Notes under the pieces: model-generated
The model's input: the letters and a program-made list of their open reading frames with translations, nothing else
Database searches by the model: none
Told to the model about the DNA's origin: nothing
Shown here: one piece after another, positions 47,599-56,733 of the stretch
How positions within the stretch are numbered: position 1 is the stretch's first letter
Layout: each line of letters opens with the position of its first letter
Program-made: the position numbers and the translations under genes
Origin: Streptomyces geranii
GTDB lineage: Bacteria > Actinomycetota > Actinomycetes > Streptomycetales > Streptomycetaceae
Assembly: GCF_002954775.1 (NCBI RefSeq)
Contig: NZ_PJME01000031.1
Location: 47,390-111,389 of the forward strand
Reading direction: 5' to 3'
Length of the DNA stretch: 64,000 nt

Positions 47599-50148
47599 CT
47601 ACACCCACGTCCGGGGGCGGTAACGGTTGGCTCGTTCCACCAGGTCGATCCTCTCCTCGCCGCCTGCCGCGAGCCGGGCCAGCGTCCGGTACGAACGCTC
47701 GAGCCCGAAGCGCAGACCACGCTCGTCCAGGTCGCTGCCGAGCAGCACCCGCCCCCCGACGGCCGGAGGGGCGGAAGCCTGGTCCTGGGAGAGTATCCAG
47801 TCCAGCGCGCAGCCGAGGACTTCCGTCGACAGCCGCTCCCGCCGGACCGCGTCCAGGCCGTAGCCGCCGAGCGCCTCCACCTGCCCGGCGGACGCGACCA
47901 GATCGTCCAGGAAGGGCGCGTCACCGGGTGCGGCGGTCCGCTGCCGCAGCCGGGCCCGTACGGCCGCCACGCGGGCCGCCGTGTAGTGGATGGACGCCTC
48001 CGGGACCGACTCCAGCGTTCGCACCGCGCTGCGGCGGTCGCCCGCCGCCAGCTGGACGCGGGCCAGGCCGAACGCGGCGCTCACATAGCTCGGGTCGGTC
48101 GTCCACACCAGCCGGTAGTACTCGGCGGCGTTGTCCAGCTGCCCGAGCACCTCCGCGCACAGCCCGAGGGCCAGCTTGGGCGGGCTCTCGCCCGGGAAGG
48201 CGTCGTAGATCGCGTCGAAGGACAGCGCGGCGCCCTCGTGGTCGCCCGTCACCAGCGCGGCCACGCCCTGGTACCAGACCAGCCGCCAGTCGTCGGGCCG
48301 CTCCGCCTCCAGCTCGACCAGCGCCTGCAGCGCGGGCGCCGAGTCGCCGTTCTCCAGCTGGGCCCGGACCCGGCGCAGCCGGGTCTCGGTCGACTGCGCC
48401 GGGACCACCGCGAGCGCGGCGATCAGCTCACCGGCCGCCGAGGCCATCAGCCCCGCCAGGAAGCCCGCGTTGGGGTCCGTCGGGTCGACCCGGGGCACGG
48501 GCAGCGCGAGCGAGGCGGCACCGGCGTCGACGGCCTTGACGAGCCGCGGGGTGCCGGTGAGCGCCCTGGTGGCACCGCCGAGGGCCGGAGCGGCCGACAC
48601 CGGGGACTTGCGGCCCGGCGTCACCACGCGCGCGCCCAGCCGCGACACGTCGCCGTCCAGCGTCCCGAACAGCTCCGTGTCCGTGACCTTCAGCTCGGGC
48701 CCGAACAGCGTCGACAGCGCGGGCCTGGAGCGGCCCGTCTGGAGCGACACGACCTCGCGCAGTACGCCCGTCAGCTGCTCGGACATCTCCTGCGCGGACG
48801 CGAACCTGCGGGCCGGGTCGGGGTCGGTGGCGCGGACCAGCAGCCGGTAGAAGGACTCGTACTGGCGGAAGACCTCGATGTGGTCGGGGTCGGGCAGGGA
48901 GTCCACGAACACGTTCGTGTAGCCCTGGAAGTCGAAGGTCATCACGGCGAGCGTGCGCGCGACCGTGTACAGGTCGGACGCCACCGACGGGCCGACCTCG
49001 GCCACCTCGGGGGCCTGGTAGCCGACCGTGCCGTAGATCGCCGACTCGTCGTCGTCCATCCTGCGGACGGCGCCCATGTCGATCAGCTTCAGCTGGTCCT
49101 CGGTCTGGATCGCGTTGTCGACCTTGAAGTCGCAGTACAGCAGATTGCGGCTGTGCAGATGACCGAGGGCCTCCAGCGCCTCGATGCCGTACGCGCACGC
49201 CTGCTCCACCGGCAGCGGGTCCCGCTTGCCGCCCGCGGTACGGCGGTCGTTGGCGATCTCCTTCAGCGACTTGCCGCCGACGTACTCCATGACGATGTAG
49301 CCGTCGAGCGAGCCCGTGCGCTGGTCGAGGTGCTCCACGAAGTTGTAGATCCGCACGATGTTGGCGTGCTCGATCTCCGCGAGGAAGCGCCGCTCGGAGA
49401 TCGCGGCGGCCATCGCGTCCTGGTCGCCGGTGTCCAGCAGGCCCTTGAGGACCACCCAGCGGTCGGACACCGCCCGGTCCACGGCGAGATAGACCCAGCC
49501 GAGGCCGCCGTGCGCGAGACAGCCCACCACCTCGTACTGGCCGTGCACGATGTCGGCGGTCTGCAGCTTCGGCACGAACGAATACGGGTGCCCGCACTTC
49601 GTGCAGAACCCCTCCGTGCGCCCCGGCCGGCCCTCGCCGCGCGCGCGGCCCACCGGCGCCCCGCAGTCGGAGCGCGAGCAGAACCGCTTGCGCTCGGGCA
49701 CCTCCGGGTTCTCCAGCACCATCGCGCGCGGGTCGGGCCGCGGCACCCCGGGCACCTCGACCAGGCCCGCGCCGAGCCGCCCGCGCCCGGTGGACCCGGC
49801 GGTCGACCCGGAGCTGCGCACCGACACCGAACGGCCCGTCGACTTCCCCGACAGGGCCCGCGACAGCCGGCCCGAGACCGAGCGGCGGGACTGCGAGGAA
49901 CGGGAGGAAGCACGGGAGGACGCCCGCGAGGAGGCGCGGGAGCTGGACGAGGACGAACTGCCGCGCCCGGAGCCCCGTTTGCCGCTCCCGGTGACCCCGG
50001 TGGGCGGTGAACCGACCATGCCACCGGCGGACACCACCGGCGCGAGCCCGCACATGTCGCAGTACAGCTCACCGCCGCCCATGTCCTCGTAACTGCCCTC
50101 GCAGTCGGGCCGCTGGCAGTTCTGCCGCTCCGTCCCGGTCTCGCTCAT
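47599..50148 (-). CDS. pknG: PknG-type Ser/Thr protein kinase
   Basis: An 849-residue soluble kinase with the PknG layout: an extra zinc ribbon (about 11-33), a Ser/Arg-rich stretch (about 55-110), a rubredoxin-like element (CSRSDCG...FCTKCG, about 157-185), a kinase domain with GCLAHGGLGWVYLA, VVLKG, YCDFKVDN and LKLIDMGAV, and a TPR region (about 600-830; DPSYVSAAFGLARVQLAAGD). In mycobacteria PknG phosphorylates GarA and governs glutamate metabolism in response to GlnH/GlnX. Here glnH, glnX and phosphatase genes are neighbours. Its start overlaps the stop of the coiled-coil gene (TGATG). Confidence 0.92.
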   Translation of the reverse strand: MSETGTERQNCQRPDCEGSYEDMGGGELYCDMCGLAPVVSAGGMVGSPPTGVTGSGKRGSGRGSSSSSSSRASSRASSRASSRSSQSRRSVSGRLSRALSGKSTGRSVSVRSSGSTAGSTGRGRLGAGLVEVPGVPRPDPRAMVLENPEVPERKRFCSRSDCGAPVGRARGEGRPGRTEGFCTKCGHPYSFVPKLQTADIVHGQYEVVGCLAHGGLGWVYLAVDRAVSDRWVVLKGLLDTGDQDAMAAAISERRFLAEIEHANIVRIYNFVEHLDQRTGSLDGYIVMEYVGGKSLKEIANDRRTAGGKRDPLPVEQACAYGIEALEALGHLHSRNLLYCDFKVDNAIQTEDQLKLIDMGAVRRMDDDESAIYGTVGYQAPEVAEVGPSVASDLYTVARTLAVMTFDFQGYTNVFVDSLPDPDHIEVFRQYESFYRLLVRATDPDPARRFASAQEMSEQLTGVLREVVSLQTGRSRPALSTLFGPELKVTDTELFGTLDGDVSRLGARVVTPGRKSPVSAAPALGGATRALTGTPRLVKAVDAGAASLALPVPRVDPTDPNAGFLAGLMASAAGELIAALAVVPAQSTETRLRRVRAQLENGDSAPALQALVELEAERPDDWRLVWYQGVAALVTGDHEGAALSFDAIYDAFPGESPPKLALGLCAEVLGQLDNAAEYYRLVWTTDPSYVSAAFGLARVQLAAGDRRSAVRTLESVPEASIHYTAARVAAVRARLRQRTAAPGDAPFLDDLVASAGQVEALGGYGLDAVRRERLSTEVLGCALDWILSQDQASAPPAVGGRVLLGSDLDERGLRFGLERSYRTLARLAAGGEERIDLVERANRYRPRTWV

Positions 50149-51473
50149 CAGTAGTCCCCCCTCCGGTCACTGGGCCCGGCCTGGCCGGGCACCCGCGGGC
50201 CGCCGAAGAACTCGGCGGCGGCCTGCTGGTAACGCAGCACGGCCTGTTCCGCGACCCGCAGGTCGCAGGGCGCGCTCCACAGCATGCGGCGCGCGGCGTC
50301 GTAGCGCTCGATCAGCAGCGGGTCCTCCGCGAGACCGTGCCTGGCCACCTTCGCCTTGTACGCGTCGAGCCGGCCGCGCAGCTCCGCGCGGACCGCCAGC
50401 GGCTGCGTGACCGCCGTCAACGACTCGCGGGCGCGCAGCAGTTCGTCCTCCGCCTTCGCCTCCAGCGACTCAAGGAGCGGCGACAGACGGTGCCACTGGG
50501 CGTGTCTGCGGTACTCGGCGGCCATCGACAGCTGCTCCTGCAGCGCCGTCGGCGGGCCGCTCACCGCGGGCACCTCGGAGGCGGCGATCTTCGCCAGCAC
50601 CTCCCCGCGCGCGCTGCGCGCCTCGGCGAGCGTGCGGTCCGCGCGCGACAGCGTGTCGCGCAGCCTCAGGAGCCGCGCCTCCGCGTCCTGCCGGACCGTG
50701 AGGACGGCGTCGATCTCCCGGCGCACGTCCTCCAGGGCGCGCGCCTCACGGTCGTACACCGTGGTGTCCGGACGGCCGCCGCCGGGCGCCGAACTGCCCT
50801 GCGCGGGCAGCCAGAAGGCCAGCGGGTCGGAGATCACCCGCTCGCGCAGGCTCGTCAGCGTGCGCGTGATGCGCTCCAGGTCGTCGCCCGCCGGGTGCTC
50901 GCCGGGGCGGACGCCCACCGAGTGCGCCAGCTGGCGGGTGCGCTGCAGCTCCGCGGCCAGTAAATCTATCCGCGCGGGCAGGGCCGACCAGACCGCGTCG
51001 GAGGTGACGACCATGTCCAGCGAGGTCGCGTACAGCTCGTTCATCCGCTCCACCAGGGCGGCCAGCGAGTACGCCTGACTGAGCCGGCCGGTGCCGTGCA
51101 GGGTCGGCGCGTTGGCCGTCGCCGTCGCGCTGCCCGCGACCGTGACGCACTCGCCGCGCAGCAGTTCCGTCAGCTCCACCAGGTCCTCGCGGCTGGACCA
51201 GCGGCGGCGCGAGCGGATGTCACGGGCGGAGCGCAACGCGTCCGTGTACGCGTCGAAGTACGCCCACAACAGCGTGATCGACGCCTCCGCGGACGTCCAG
51301 CGCTCCTTGGTCGTGCCGGTGAGTTCGGCGCCTTCGAGGAGTCTGCGGCCCGCGTGGTCCTGGAGGGCGAGGAGCGAGGTCTCGATGGCCTCGTGCTCCG
51401 CGCCGAGCCGCGCCAGCGCACGGTCCACCTCGTCCCGGTCCATCACCGGCCCGGTGGCTCCCGTGACGCCCAT
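50148..51473 (-). CDS. Uncharacterised helical protein between glnH and pknG
   Basis: A 441-residue soluble protein predicted to be almost wholly helical with heptad-like stretches (for example EVDRALARLGAEHEAIETSL near the N-terminus and REARALEDVRREIDAVLTVR in the middle). No enzymatic motif, signal or membrane helix is seen. The stop overlaps the pknG start by one base, so the two are made together. It may be a scaffold linking GlnX to PknG, but that is inference from position only. Confidence 0.8.
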   Translation of the reverse strand: MGVTGATGPVMDRDEVDRALARLGAEHEAIETSLLALQDHAGRRLLEGAELTGTTKERWTSAEASITLLWAYFDAYTDALRSARDIRSRRRWSSREDLVELTELLRGECVTVAGSATATANAPTLHGTGRLSQAYSLAALVERMNELYATSLDMVVTSDAVWSALPARIDLLAAELQRTRQLAHSVGVRPGEHPAGDDLERITRTLTSLRERVISDPLAFWLPAQGSSAPGGGRPDTTVYDREARALEDVRREIDAVLTVRQDAEARLLRLRDTLSRADRTLAEARSARGEVLAKIAASEVPAVSGPPTALQEQLSMAAEYRRHAQWHRLSPLLESLEAKAEDELLRARESLTAVTQPLAVRAELRGRLDAYKAKVARHGLAEDPLLIERYDAARRMLWSAPCDLRVAEQAVLRYQQAAAEFFGGPRVPGQAGPSDRRGDY

Positions 51474-51524
51474 CGATCACCTCGACTAGTCGGCCCTGCG
51501 GTCGGTTGGTTGGTTGGCTGACCT

Positions 51525-52610
51525 TCACTTGTAGATCGGCTTCGGCGGATCCGCCGACTGCGAGTCCCTGCCCAGCGTGGGCGACAGCCACTTGTCGTAC
51601 GACTTCTGCCAGCTGTCGTCCGCGATGTACTGCTCCAGTATGCGATTGACCCGGGCGGCCAGGTCGGTCGCACCCTTCTTCACCGCGACGCCGTAGTACT
51701 CCTTGGTGAACGTCTTGCCCTTCAGCTCCACCGTCGGGTCCTGCGCCGCCTGGCTCGCGGCGAGCGCGCCGTCGGTCACCACGGCGTCCACCTGGCCGAG
51801 TTGGAGCCGGACGAGGCAGTCGAGCTGGTTGGGGACCCTCGTACTGATGTCGGCGGAGACGGCCGGAACCCTGCCCGCCGCCTTGTCGTCCTCCAGCTTG
51901 TCCAGCGCCGTGGAGCCCCTGGCCGAGCAGATCCGCTTGCCGGACAGCGTCTTGTCGTACCCGTCGATCGAGGAGTTCCTCGGCGCGAGGACCTGCTGTC
52001 CGGTGAGGAAGTACGGGGCGGAGAACGCCACGTCCTGCAGCCTGGCGCAACTGATCGTCATCGTACGGACGATCATGTCGACGCGGCCGGCCTTGATCGC
52101 CGGGATGCGCTGGTCGGTCGGGATGGCCTTGAACTGGACCGCGTTCTCGTCGCCGAGGATGTCCTTCGCTATCCGGTGCACCAGGTCGATGTCGAAGCCC
52201 TCCAGCTCCGCGCCCCGGCCGCCGTTCGGATCGCGGTAGCCCCAGCGGTAGCTGTTCTGGTCGACGCCGACGATCAGCTTGCGGTCGTCGCCCGTACGGG
52301 CCTTGATCGCCTCGATTGTTTTGCCGTCGTCGCCGGACGGGAACGGGCTCTGGTCCTGCGCGTTCCCGCAGTCCTCCGCGGCCCGGGCCTGGATGCCCTC
52401 GGCGACGCCCTGGCCGCCCGTGCCCGTACTGCCGTCGCCGTGCGACTGGGTCAGGGGGAGCAGCAGTGCAAAGGCCACCGCGAGGGCGCAGACGGCCGCC
52501 ATCGCCCCGACCCCGCCCCAGCCCCGCAGCCCGGCCCGCAGTGTCCGCAGCCCGGCCCGCAGGAACCGGAGACCGGTGCGCGGACCCCGCGACAGTCGCT
52601 GTGCGTCCAT
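51525..52610 (-). CDS. glnH: GlnH-like amino-acid-binding protein with membrane anchor
   Basis: A 361-residue extracytoplasmic sensor of the bacterial extracellular solute-binding family 3. A membrane anchor (AMAAVCALAVAFALLLPL) replaces the usual lipobox. The binding fold shows RKLIVGVDQNSYRWGYRD, FDIDLVHRIAKDI, IKAGRVDMIVRTMTI and the hinge region QVDAVVTDGAL. In mycobacteria GlnH binds Asp/Glu and signals through GlnX to PknG. No ABC permease or ATPase gene is near, supporting a sensory rather than transport role. ATG 52610 is preferred for its GGAAGGGGG leader; ATG 52637 is also open. Confidence 0.85.
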   Translation of the reverse strand: MDAQRLSRGPRTGLRFLRAGLRTLRAGLRGWGGVGAMAAVCALAVAFALLLPLTQSHGDGSTGTGGQGVAEGIQARAAEDCGNAQDQSPFPSGDDGKTIEAIKARTGDDRKLIVGVDQNSYRWGYRDPNGGRGAELEGFDIDLVHRIAKDILGDENAVQFKAIPTDQRIPAIKAGRVDMIVRTMTISCARLQDVAFSAPYFLTGQQVLAPRNSSIDGYDKTLSGKRICSARGSTALDKLEDDKAAGRVPAVSADISTRVPNQLDCLVRLQLGQVDAVVTDGALAASQAAQDPTVELKGKTFTKEYYGVAVKKGATDLAARVNRILEQYIADDSWQKSYDKWLSPTLGRDSQSADPPKPIYK

Positions 52611-52707
52611 CCTCACGCCCCCTTCCGTCGCCCTCATCGCCCGAACTCCCTTGCCGCCGCACTCCCTTGTACCGCGTCGTACCGCATCTCTACCGTGCCG
52701 GACCGCA

Positions 52708-54204
52708 TCAGCGGTACTCCGACAGCCTGCGCCCGATGCCGAGCACCGCGCCCGCCGCGCCCAGCACGGCGAGGGCCGCCGCGCCCAGCGGGAGGCCGGT
52801 CATCGCGGACCGGCCGTCGGTGGCCGCCTGGCGGAACTCCGTCTGCTCATGGCCGATCGCCGTCTTCAGCGCCGTGTCCACGTTGTCGAAGCACTCGCCG
52901 GTGGGCTTCTTGTCCTTGTCCCCTATGACCCGGTCGAGGGCCAGCTGGAAGTCGCCCGACTTGTACGCGGTCTGCGCCGCGACGTGGCGCTCCTGCCACT
53001 CCTTCATGCCGCCGACGGCCGAGGTGACCGGCTTCTTGCCCGTGGCGTCGTCGGCGAGCCGCTCGGCCTCGGCGAGGCCCTTGCCGAGCGTGCTCATGTC
53101 CGTCTCGAAGGCGTAGTCGTAGGTGTCGACGACCTTGCCGCTGTCCAGTTCCTTCGTCTCGGCGCCGCGCGCCACCAACGTCAGGTTCTCGTTGCCCCGC
53201 GCCTTGAGGGAGGCGATCCGGGCGTCGTGCAGGACGTTCAGCGAGCGGATGCCGTGGTCGTAGGAGTCGTTGAGGCCCGAGCGGGCGAAGGTCTGCCCGG
53301 CGACCAGCCACAGCAGGACGACCGTCGCGGTGGCCGTCGCCGCCACCAGACCGTGGTTCAGCACCCGGTTGGTCCGCCGGTAGTTGCGCCGCTGGGCCCA
53401 GACCAGGGCGCCGAGCACGACGACACCGAGTCCGATCGCCGCCCAGGGGTACGAGGTCGCGTCCGCGTAGTCCGAGCGCAGCCGCTGGTTCTCCCTGGCG
53501 TAGAGCTTCTCCGCCTGGGGGAGCATCTGCTGCTGCATCGTGTCGTTGGCCAGCCGCAGGTAGGAGCCGCCGACCGGGAAGCCCAGCCGGTTGTTGGCGC
53601 GGGCCCGCTCGATGTAGCCGGTGTACTCCGACAGCAGCTCGTTGAGCTTGGTGATGGTGGCCGCCGACGGCGAGTCCGGGTCGGAGTTGGTCGCGGCGTC
53701 GGAGAGCTTGGCGGCGGCGGTGCGGATGTCCTTCTGGTACCGCTCGCGCGAGGTCGCCGTCTCGTCACCGCCGGCCAGGAACCCGCTGGAGGCGGCCGTG
53801 TTGGCGTCGGCGAGGGAGCTGTAGATGTCCGCGGCTGCCGAACTGAGCGGCTGGCTGTTGTGCAGCACGTCGTCGGCGGCGGACGAACGGTCGGCCATCT
53901 GCCAGGCGGTGACCGCGCCGAACGCGACGACGAGCGCGGCGAGCAGGGCGCCGATGATCCGCAGCCGCCCCGGCTCGGTGGTCGCGGCGGCCCGCAACTG
54001 GTCGACGCCCTCGGCGAACGCCGTACGGCGCGGGGGCTCGGGGACACCGGGGGCGGAACCCGCGCCCGCCTGCGCCGGAACTGCGGGCAGGGGCGGGGTG
54101 GCGGACGCGCCTGCCGCCCCCACCGCGCCGGGCGTACCCGGCGAGTTGGGCGCCGCTGGTGCCGCACTGCTCGTGGATGTCACTGTGACCTCCCCCATGG
54201 TCAT
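52708..54204 (-). CDS. glnX: GlnX-like membrane signal transducer
   Basis: A 498-residue membrane protein. After a Pro/Ala-rich cytoplasmic start there are four hydrophobic helices (about 82-100, 259-275, 286-306 and 476-493). Two external helical domains lie between helices 1-2 and 3-4. This matches GlnX, the transducer between external GlnH and internal PknG in mycobacteria; family membership is by layout and neighbourhood. It is the first gene of the seven-gene minus-strand cluster. The 210-bp region upstream should hold the promoter, but no clear -10/-35 pair was identified. Confidence 0.85.
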   Translation of the reverse strand: MTMGEVTVTSTSSAAPAAPNSPGTPGAVGAAGASATPPLPAVPAQAGAGSAPGVPEPPRRTAFAEGVDQLRAAATTEPGRLRIIGALLAALVVAFGAVTAWQMADRSSAADDVLHNSQPLSSAAADIYSSLADANTAASSGFLAGGDETATSRERYQKDIRTAAAKLSDAATNSDPDSPSAATITKLNELLSEYTGYIERARANNRLGFPVGGSYLRLANDTMQQQMLPQAEKLYARENQRLRSDYADATSYPWAAIGLGVVVLGALVWAQRRNYRRTNRVLNHGLVAATATATVVLLWLVAGQTFARSGLNDSYDHGIRSLNVLHDARIASLKARGNENLTLVARGAETKELDSGKVVDTYDYAFETDMSTLGKGLAEAERLADDATGKKPVTSAVGGMKEWQERHVAAQTAYKSGDFQLALDRVIGDKDKKPTGECFDNVDTALKTAIGHEQTEFRQAATDGRSAMTGLPLGAAALAVLGAAGAVLGIGRRLSEYR

Positions 54205-54415
54205 CCGTCACCGCCAGTATCGCCCCCGGCACCGACAATCCGCACCGGCCTTCACTGGATCTTGATCGGATCGCAGCGCGGACGCGTTGTGGCGCAGTGC
54301 GGGGGTGCTGTACCGGGGCGCGCTGCGATGTATTCGGACACACCCGCGCTCCCCGCACCACCCCTCTGCCCATGAATACGCCGGAGGAATCTGTTCGGTT
54401 CCCGTACGAAGCAGG

Positions 54416-55381
54416 TCAGCCCTCGTAGAACCCCCTTACCCGCTCATGTACCGCCGCCGGGGCGTTCGTGTGGTCGAGCCCCAGCAGCGCCGCGCCGAGC
54501 ACCGGCCGGGCCGTCACCACCCGGGCGACCGCCTTGGGTGCCCGCGCCGCCAGCAGCTCGGTGATGCGGTCGGTCAACCGGGCGTGCTGGGCCGCCAGTA
54601 CGCCGCCGCCCAGCAGGACCGGTGTCTCCTCTTCGAGGAGACCGAGGCGGCCCAGCGCGACCGTGGCCATGGCGACGACCTCCTCGGCCAGCCGGTCCAC
54701 CAGCGCGCACGCCACCGGGTCGCCGTCCGTCGCGGTCGCGAACAGCACCGGCGTCAGCTCGTGCCGCCGCGCCTCGTCGATGCTCCCCAGGTGCAGGGCC
54801 TCGATCAGCGCGTACATGGAGGTCAGCCCGAAGTGCGCGGGCAGCGCGGTGACCAGGGCGGTCGGCCCGCCCCGCCCGTCCTCGGCCCGCGCCGCGTGCC
54901 ACATGGCCTCCTCCGCGAGGCCCCAACCGCCGCCCCAGTCCCCGGAGATGCGCCCGAGGGCGGGGAAGCGGGCGGTGCGGCCGTCCGGGGTCATCCCCAC
55001 GCAGTTGATCCCGGCGCCGCAGACGACGGCCACCCCGCGCGGTTCGGTGATCCCGGCCCGCAGGATCGCGAAGGTGTCGTTGCGCACGTCGACACTGGCG
55101 CCCCACGCGCGTGCGTGCAGCGCGGCGGTGAACTGCCGCTCCTCCACGGGGAAGTCGGCGTTCGCGAGACACGCGGAGACCCGGTCGACGGAGGAGACCC
55201 CGGCGGCGGCGAAGGCCTCGTCGACGGCGTCGGCCAGCCCGGCGACAGCCGCGTCGAGCCCGTCGGCCGGGGGTCTGAAGCCCCCGCCGCGCGCGGTGGC
55301 CAGCACCTCCCCGTCGGCGGCGATCACGGCCACATCGGTCTTGCTGTTGCCGGCGTCGACGGCGAGGACGTGTGCGGTCAT
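54416..55381 (-). CDS. BadF/BadG-type ATPase, N-acetylglucosamine kinase-like
   Basis: A 321-residue sugar kinase of the BadF/BadG/N-acetylglucosamine kinase fold. The phosphate motifs are VDAGNSKTDVAV near the N-terminus, VCGAGINCVG in the middle and LLGGGVLAAQ near the C-terminus. GRISGDWGGGWGLAEEAM is a signature of the amino-sugar kinase group. It probably phosphorylates a hexose or N-acetylhexosamine released by the GH4 enzyme encoded immediately before it; ATGA overlap at 55378-55381 couples the genes. It is the last gene of the ROK operon. Confidence 0.87.
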   Translation of the reverse strand: MTAHVLAVDAGNSKTDVAVIAADGEVLATARGGGFRPPADGLDAAVAGLADAVDEAFAAAGVSSVDRVSACLANADFPVEERQFTAALHARAWGASVDVRNDTFAILRAGITEPRGVAVVCGAGINCVGMTPDGRTARFPALGRISGDWGGGWGLAEEAMWHAARAEDGRGGPTALVTALPAHFGLTSMYALIEALHLGSIDEARRHELTPVLFATATDGDPVACALVDRLAEEVVAMATVALGRLGLLEEETPVLLGGGVLAAQHARLTDRITELLAARAPKAVARVVTARPVLGAALLGLDHTNAPAAVHERVRGFYEG

Positions 55382-56643
55382 GCCCACGCGAGGTGCTCCC
55401 GGTTGTGCGCGATCAGGGTGTCGGTCAGGGTCTCCGCGTAGTCGTACTGTCCGACCAGCGGATGGGCGAGAAGCGCCCGGAAGACCCGGTTCCGCCCGCC
55501 GTGCAGAGCGGCCTCCAGGGCCAGCTCCTCATAGGCCGTGACATTGGCGATCAGCCCCGCGTACAGCGGGTCGACCGGCGCGACGGCCAGCGGAGTCGCC
55601 CCCTTCGGGCCCACCGCCGCCTGGGTCTCGATGACCGCGTCGTCCGGCAGGAAGGGCAGCGTCCCCTTGTTGTAGGTGTTGACCACCTGGTAGGGACTGC
55701 CGCCCCCGCCGAGGAGCGAGGCGGCGAGGTCCACCGCCGCCTCCGAGTAGAAGGCGCCGCCGCGCTTGGCGAGCAGCTCCGGCTTCTCGTCCAGGGCCGG
55801 ATCGCCGTACAGCCGCAGCAGTTCCTCCTCCATGGCAGCGACCTCGGCCGCGCGGGAGGGCTTGGTGCGCAGTTCCCGTACGACGGCGTCGTGGGCGTAG
55901 TAGTAGCGCAGGTAGTAGGAGGGGACCGTCTCCAGGCTGTCCAGGACCGGGCGCGGAAGGTGAAGGTCGTCGGCGATCCGGTCGCCGTGTTCCGTGAGGA
56001 GCCGGGGGAGGACGTCCTCGCCCTCGGGGCCGCCGAGGCGGACGCCCGTCTCCCAGGTGAGGTGGTTGAGGCCCACGTGCTCCAGGTGGATGTCGGCCGG
56101 CGTCACCCCGAGCAGCGCGGCGAACTTCCGCTGGAAGCCGATCGCCACGTTGCACAGGCCGACCGCCTTGTGGCCGGCCTCCAGAAGGGCCCGGGTCACG
56201 ATGCCCACCGGGTTGGTGAAGTCGATGATCCAGGCGTCCGGGTTGGTGCGCCGGACCCGCTCGGCGATGTCCAGGACCACCGGCACCGTGCGCAGCGCCT
56301 TGGCGAGGCCGCCCGCGCCGGTCGTCTCCTGGCCGACGCAGCCGCACTCCAGCGGCCAGGTCTCGTCCTGCTGCCGGGCGGCCTGGCCGCCGATACGGAG
56401 TTGCAGCAGGACGGCGTCGGCGCCCTCGACGCCCTTGTCCAGGTCGTCGGTGGTGGTGATGGTCCCGGAGTGTCCCTGCTTGGCGAAGATCCGCCGGGCC
56501 AGTCCGCCGACCAGCTCCAGGCGTTCGGCGGCCGGGTCGACGAGGACCAGTTCCTCGATGGGCAGGGTGTCGCGCAACCGGGCGAAACCGTCGATGAGTT
56601 CGGGGGTGTAGGTCGAACCGCCGCCGACCACGGTGAGTTTCAC
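55378..56643 (-). CDS. GH4-family 6-phospho-glycosidase
   Basis: A 421-residue NAD+- and Mn2+-dependent GH4 hydrolase. The dinucleotide site VVGGGSTYTPELIDGF, TNPVGIVT, the metal Cys in GLCNVAIGFQRKF and the metal His in GLNHLTW are present, and the catalytic Tyr region follows. The family splits 6-phospho-beta-glucosides by an oxidation-elimination route, but members also act on unphosphorylated sugars. As the transporter here is an ABC type and not PTS, the actual substrate may be non-phosphorylated or be phosphorylated later by the kinase. Confidence 0.9.
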   Translation of the reverse strand: MKLTVVGGGSTYTPELIDGFARLRDTLPIEELVLVDPAAERLELVGGLARRIFAKQGHSGTITTTDDLDKGVEGADAVLLQLRIGGQAARQQDETWPLECGCVGQETTGAGGLAKALRTVPVVLDIAERVRRTNPDAWIIDFTNPVGIVTRALLEAGHKAVGLCNVAIGFQRKFAALLGVTPADIHLEHVGLNHLTWETGVRLGGPEGEDVLPRLLTEHGDRIADDLHLPRPVLDSLETVPSYYLRYYYAHDAVVRELRTKPSRAAEVAAMEEELLRLYGDPALDEKPELLAKRGGAFYSEAAVDLAASLLGGGGSPYQVVNTYNKGTLPFLPDDAVIETQAAVGPKGATPLAVAPVDPLYAGLIANVTAYEELALEAALHGGRNRVFRALLAHPLVGQYDYAETLTDTLIAHNREHLAWA

Positions 56644-56733
56644 TGAGAGATGCCTCGCTTCCGGGCGCCGTGGCCGGTGTTGTTCGGCCGGGGGTCCGGG
56701 GGTTGTCCCCCGGGGAGATGCTGCATATGCGGA

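Noticed and set aside
51525..52610. GlnH-like gene as part of a glutamate ABC importer
   Set aside because: No ATPase or permease is adjacent and the order matches the sensory glnX-glnH-pknG set.
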